Positions 23,219 to 27,075 of a DNA stretch of 27,075 bases are shown here, piece after piece; the stretch's first letter is position 1; each line of letters opens with the position of its first letter. This DNA is from Actinomycetes bacterium (GTDB taxonomy: Bacteria > Actinomycetota > Acidimicrobiia > Acidimicrobiales > RAAP-2), in assembly GCA_021841725.1 (NCBI GenBank), contig JAKCEC010000002.1, forward strand, positions 1-27,075, written 5' to 3'. The translations under genes and the position numbers were made by a program. The notes below the pieces were generated by a model. The model was not told where the DNA came from. It saw only the letters and a list, made by a program, of their open reading frames with translations, and made no database searches.

Positions 23219-25803
23219 CGCGTCTCCAGTCGTACCTGCGTGACCGGGCTCGAGCGGTCGATCAATCGCGAGAGCACGTCGACGCCCGCGGCCACCGTAC
23301 CCAGCGGGGCTACGCACGTGCCCCGCAGGACCGTCTCGTCGGTGCGCACTTCGACCTCGGCGTCGCCGGCGCCGCCGCGCACCATCACGCGCGCGCCACT
23401 GGCCAGTCCCAGGTGATCGAGGTCGCTCGGGTGCACGCCCAGGGTGGTCTCGGCGATCAACGCCGCCACGTCGGACGAGCCCTGCATGGCCACGCCGCGG
23501 TCGTAGAGTCGGCGGGCGAGAACGAGACGCAGCGCGTACGCGTCGGCGAGGGGGACGTCGACCACCGGGATCACGACGTCGGAGCGTTGCGCCGTCGTCG
23601 CCACCGACCGCGTGGTGGCGTCGAGCAGGGTCGTCGCGCCGGTCGAGTCGCCCAAGCCCACCGTCTTGGTCGAGCGGATGCCCGGGAAAGCCATCGGGTC
23701 CATGGGGTGACGCGCCACCGGCGTGGCGTGCAGTCCGGTCACCACCCCGTCGAAGGCCTGGTCCTGCAGGACCGAGAGCGCGGCGTAGCCCGTGGTCTCC
23801 TCGATGGCCCGCGCGGTCAGTTCCACCGAGCCCAGTCCGAGGTCCTGACCCCAGGCCAGGGCCAATTCGCTCGCGATGGCGACGTCGTGCCAGGCCGCGC
23901 CCGGGGCGCCGACCTTAGCGGCGACCGCGGTGACGCGGCCTTCGAGGTTCGTCACGGTACCCGCGCGCTCGTGCTGCACGCTCGCCGGGAGGACCACGTC
24001 GGCGTAGGCCAGCGTGGCCCCGCCGTGCCCGGTGACCGCGATGACGTTCGAGGCCGTCAAGGCTCGCGTGGCCAGCTCCGTGTCGACCACGTTGCCGAGG
24101 ACGCAGCCCCCGAGCAACACCGTGGTGCGCTGCACCCCGTGGGCCATGGCCTCGAGTTGCGCGGGCGTGTCGCGACCCGACGCCGCGGCGTCGAAGCCGC
24201 GACCCGGACGCAGTCGCGGGGCGAGGCCCATGTCGAGGGCGCCGCGGACGTTCGAACGTCGCAGCGCCACCAAGAACCGGGCGTGGGGCAGTCCGTGGGC
24301 CAGGGTGGCGATCGCCTGGTCGACGAGGTGTTGGTCCTCGGCCAGATTGGCGCGACCGACGACGATGACGACGCCGGTGCCGTCGCCCAATTTCTCGCGC
24401 GCGGCGGCGAGCTCGGACTCCACGACGAGGGTCCCGACCGGGAGGTTCCCCCCCACGAGGGCGTGGGCGATCGCCGCCGTCTCACCGGGTCGCACCGCCA
24501 CCACGTGCGTGGCGAGCGACCGCAACGCGCCGGGCGCGCTCGCGAGTTCGATGAGCGTGTGGTGCCGGTGCGCGAAACTCTCGCGCAACCGCAGGAAGAG
24601 GACGGGCAACTCCTCACGCAGGTCGCCGGTCATGGTCAGCACCACCGGGGCGTTGGCGGCGTCGTCGATGGTCGCCAGGGGCAGCGTCTGCAGTAGGACC
24701 GGGTCCAACCCGTCCCCGAACTGGGCGTCGACGTGCTCGGTGCCCACGGCCCCGCGCAAGAAGCGCTCCCAGGCGAAGGCCCCCTCGTTGGTCAGCGCCG
24801 CCCCTCCGAGGGCGCCGATCGCGTCGGCGCCACCGGCGTCGTGCAGGAGGCGCGCCGCTTCGGCCAGCGCCGCGCCCCACGACACCGGCGTCAACTCCCC
24901 GTCGACGCGCACCATCGGCTCGGTAATGCGGGTGGCGGCCGACAGCGGGTCGCGCGAGTCGGGATTGGCGTCGACGGCGTCGAGGGTGAATCGCCCCTTG
25001 TCGCACAGCCAGCCGTGATTGACCGGCTCGGAGTCGACGCCGAGCACGCGCGTCAGTCGGTTGCCCGAGGACTGCACGGCCACGCGACACCCGACGGCGC
25101 ACGTGGTGCAGGTGCTCTCGACCTGCTCCAGGTCCCAGGGACGCGCGCTGAACCGATAGGGCGTGGCGGTGAGGGCGCCCACCGGGCAGATCTGCACCGT
25201 ATTGCCCGAGAAGATCGAGTCGAAGGGCTGCGTGGGCGACGTGGCGACCTCGATGAGGTCACCACGACCGGCGAAGGCGATCTGGGGGTCCCCCGCCACC
25301 TCACTGGCGAATCGCGTGCACCGTGAGCACTGGATGCATCGTTCGCGGTCCAGCAGCACGAGTTCGCCGATGGCCACGGGCTTGACGAAGTGGCGCTTCT
25401 CCTCGACGAAGCGGGTCTCGCCCGAGCCGTGGGCCAGCGTCTGATCCTGGAGCGGGCACTCTCCCCCCTTGTCACACACCGGGCAGTCGAGGGGGTGATT
25501 GGCCAGGAGGAACTCGAGGACCCCGTCCTGGGCCTTCTTCACCTTGTCGGAGTCCGTCGTCACGTTCATGCCGTCGGAGACCTTCAGGTAACACGCCGGC
25601 TGCAGGGTGGCGCCGCGCGGTCCGTCCACCTCGACCAGACACATGCGACAGACGCCGACGGGCTCCATGCGCGGGTGGTAACAAAAGCGCGGGACGTAGG
25701 ATCCCGCGCGCTCGGCCACCTCGATGAGGAGTTCCCCCGGCTGCGCCTGCACCGAGCGGCCATTGACCGTGACGGTCACCGGGGTGCGGGTGGGGTCAGT
25801 CAT
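23215..25803 (-). CDS. nuoG: NADH-quinone oxidoreductase subunit G
   Basis: This 862-aa subunit of the NADH-oxidising arm carries several iron-sulfur clusters. Visible ligand sets are the [2Fe-2S] cysteines C41, C52, C55, C71; the His-ligated cluster H103, C107, C110, C116; the [4Fe-4S] set C156, C159, C162, C206; and an additional set C232, C235, C239, C267 with the C-x2-C-x3-C-x27-C spacing of cluster N7, found in only part of the bacterial family. A molybdopterin-oxidoreductase-like region follows to the C-terminus and is degenerate, as is normal for NuoG. The ATG at 25803 overlaps the nuoF end by eight bases, and the stop overlaps nuoH. Confidence 0.96.
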   Translation of the reverse strand: MTDPTRTPVTVTVNGRSVQAQPGELLIEVAERAGSYVPRFCYHPRMEPVGVCRMCLVEVDGPRGATLQPACYLKVSDGMNVTTDSDKVKKAQDGVLEFLLANHPLDCPVCDKGGECPLQDQTLAHGSGETRFVEEKRHFVKPVAIGELVLLDRERCIQCSRCTRFASEVAGDPQIAFAGRGDLIEVATSPTQPFDSIFSGNTVQICPVGALTATPYRFSARPWDLEQVESTCTTCAVGCRVAVQSSGNRLTRVLGVDSEPVNHGWLCDKGRFTLDAVDANPDSRDPLSAATRITEPMVRVDGELTPVSWGAALAEAARLLHDAGGADAIGALGGAALTNEGAFAWERFLRGAVGTEHVDAQFGDGLDPVLLQTLPLATIDDAANAPVVLTMTGDLREELPVLFLRLRESFAHRHHTLIELASAPGALRSLATHVVAVRPGETAAIAHALVGGNLPVGTLVVESELAAAREKLGDGTGVVIVVGRANLAEDQHLVDQAIATLAHGLPHARFLVALRRSNVRGALDMGLAPRLRPGRGFDAAASGRDTPAQLEAMAHGVQRTTVLLGGCVLGNVVDTELATRALTASNVIAVTGHGGATLAYADVVLPASVQHERAGTVTNLEGRVTAVAAKVGAPGAAWHDVAIASELALAWGQDLGLGSVELTARAIEETTGYAALSVLQDQAFDGVVTGLHATPVARHPMDPMAFPGIRSTKTVGLGDSTGATTLLDATTRSVATTAQRSDVVIPVVDVPLADAYALRLVLARRLYDRGVAMQGSSDVAALIAETTLGVHPSDLDHLGLASGARVMVRGGAGDAEVEVRTDETVLRGTCVAPLGTVAAGVDVLSRLIDRSSPVTQVRLETR

Positions 25804-27073
25804 GGGGGCAACCTCCGTGGTTCACGTGGGCCACGAAGTCGTCGCGGAACATCGTCAGCGCGGAGTGGACCGAAGAAGGGATGGACGGTCCCAAGACGCA
25901 GATCGTGGTCTGCTGGGGGGGCCAACTGAGTCCGGGCGCGATGTTGTCGCACAGGTCGAGGAGCAGATCGAGGTCCTCGAGGCGTCCGCCGCCGTGTTCC
26001 AGGCGGTACATGATGCGCTCAATCCAGCCGGATCCCTCGCGACACGGCGTGCACTGGCCGCACGATTCGCGCGAGAAGAACTTCGTGATGCGCCACGTCG
26101 CGCGCACGACGCAACTGGCGTCGTCCATGACCACGATCGAACCCGACCCGAGCATCGAGCCCAGGGCGCCCACTTCATCTTGTCCGAGTGGCGTATCGAG
26201 TTGGTCGGGTCCGAACCAGGGCGCCGACACGCCGCCCGGGATGAAGGCCTTGAGACGTCGGCCCTCGGCGAGTCCCCCGCCCAGGGCCGGGTCGAAAATG
26301 ATGTCGCGAAAGGTGTTCTTGACCATCTCGAGTTCGAAGACGCCGGGGTTCTTCACGTCGCCGGCGAGCGCGAAGAGCCGCGTACCCGTGGAACGGCCCA
26401 CGCCGAGCGCGGCGAACGCCGCGCCGCCGTGGTTGATGATCCAGGGGAGGTTCGACATGGTCTCGACGTTGTTGACCACCGTGGGCTCCCCGTAGAGACC
26501 GGTGACCGCCGGGAAGAACGGGGGTTTGATGCGCGGAAAGCCGCGCTTGCCCTCGAGGGCCTCGAGCAGCGAGGTCTCCTCGCCGCAGATGTACGCGCCC
26601 GCCCCCGGGTGCACCACGATGTCGAGTGAGAAGTCGGAGCCGAATATCTTCGATCCCAGCGCGCCGTGGGCGTACGCGTCGTTGAGCGCCTGCTGGACCC
26701 GCTCGAGGCCCAACGCGAACTCGCCGCGCAAGAAGATGAAGGCCTGACTCACCTGCAGCGCGTACGCGGCGATGATCACGCCCTCGACCAGTTGGTGGGG
26801 GTCACGTTCGACGAGGTAGTGGTCCTTGAACGTGGCCGGTTCGGATTCGTCGCCGTTGACCACCAGGTACGAGATCGGCGAGCGACGCAGCATGGACCAC
26901 TTACGCCCGGCCGGGAATCCCGCACCGCCGCGACCCAGTAGTGACGCCTGGTCCACCTCGGCCGCGACGGCCTCGGGGAACATCGCGAGCGCCTTGCGCA
27001 GGGCGTCGTAGCCCCCCGTCTCGAGGTAGCGGTGCAGGGTAAAGGAATCATTCAAGTCGCGCCGCGAGGACAC
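25796..27073 (-). CDS. nuoF: NADH-quinone oxidoreductase subunit F, start uncertain at window edge
   Basis: This subunit oxidises NADH through FMN. It shows GRGGAGFPAGRKW (47-59), the FMN/NADH segment YICGEETSLLEALEG (161-175), VNNVETMSNLPWII, and the [4Fe-4S] N3 motif SCGQCTPCREG with C338, C341, C344 and a distal cysteine, most likely C392. Between the N3 triplet and C392 the chain is about seven residues longer than in E. coli NuoF (segment NIAPGLSWPPQQTTIC). The GTG at 27073 gives 425 aa and is plausible, but the frame is open to the window edge, so a start further upstream cannot be excluded. nuoE should precede it. Confidence 0.95.
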   Translation of the reverse strand: MSSRRDLNDSFTLHRYLETGGYDALRKALAMFPEAVAAEVDQASLLGRGGAGFPAGRKWSMLRRSPISYLVVNGDESEPATFKDHYLVERDPHQLVEGVIIAAYALQVSQAFIFLRGEFALGLERVQQALNDAYAHGALGSKIFGSDFSLDIVVHPGAGAYICGEETSLLEALEGKRGFPRIKPPFFPAVTGLYGEPTVVNNVETMSNLPWIINHGGAAFAALGVGRSTGTRLFALAGDVKNPGVFELEMVKNTFRDIIFDPALGGGLAEGRRLKAFIPGGVSAPWFGPDQLDTPLGQDEVGALGSMLGSGSIVVMDDASCVVRATWRITKFFSRESCGQCTPCREGSGWIERIMYRLEHGGGRLEDLDLLLDLCDNIAPGLSWPPQQTTICVLGPSIPSSVHSALTMFRDDFVAHVNHGGCPHD

Positions 27074-27075
27074 GA

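Noticed and set aside
1..27075. CRISPR arrays, tRNA/rRNA genes, insertion sequences, prophage or toxin-antitoxin genes
   Set aside because: I looked on both strands for repeated spacers, transposase or integrase motifs, and tRNA-like cloverleaf segments in the few non-coding gaps, and saw none.

Overview
The window is a gene-dense, GC-rich chromosomal segment with many GTG starts and stop/start overlaps of 1-8 nt. It comes from an aerobic actinomycete-type bacterium. The best marker is the adjacent ctaE-qcrC-qcrA-qcrB set with a diheme QcrC and a three-helix Rieske protein, which is the actinobacterial layout of the cytochrome bcc-aa3 supercomplex. A class Acidimicrobiia placement is my guess from overall protein character; no rRNA is present to test it.

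Layout. (1) 1-2591, minus strand: start of qcrB (cut by the window edge), qcrA, qcrC, ctaE and a possible 18-codon ORF, following directly behind a HelD-type UvrD-family ATPase gene (2588-4894). (2) 5002-8395, plus strand: hemE-hemH-hemY, a translationally coupled heme operon divergent from helD. (3) 8392-15419: a mixed block with a small HAD phosphatase (minus), a 997-aa membrane protein joining a degenerate metallophosphoesterase domain to an MprF-type aminoacyl-phospholipid synthase domain (plus), a secreted seven-repeat beta-propeller/Fn3/Ig-like protein (minus), a divergent secreted protein of unknown function (plus), and a DcsG-like ATP-grasp enzyme (minus). (4) 15416-27073, minus strand: nuoF-G-H-I-J-K-L-M-N of respiratory complex I, with the ATP-grasp gene attached to its downstream end by a GTGA overlap. 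nuoA-E should lie beyond the right edge.

Functionally the two ends are the respiratory chain: NADH entry and proton pumping by complex I, then quinol oxidation by QcrABC and oxygen reduction by the aa3 oxidase. The heme operon supplies the cofactor those cytochromes need. The centre concerns the cell envelope (phospholipid aminoacylation and two secreted proteins) and one uncharacterised peptide-ligase-like enzyme.

There is no gene-free stretch longer than about 115 bp. I saw no tRNA, rRNA, CRISPR array, transposase, integrase or prophage gene. I do not see a convincing new multi-gene defence or mobile system. The most unusual items are the pseudo-phosphoesterase/MprF fusion, a perfect 15-bp inverted repeat that contains the stop codons of two convergent genes, the ATP-grasp gene at the end of the nuo operon, and a -10 box lying on top of the apparent start codon of the propeller gene.
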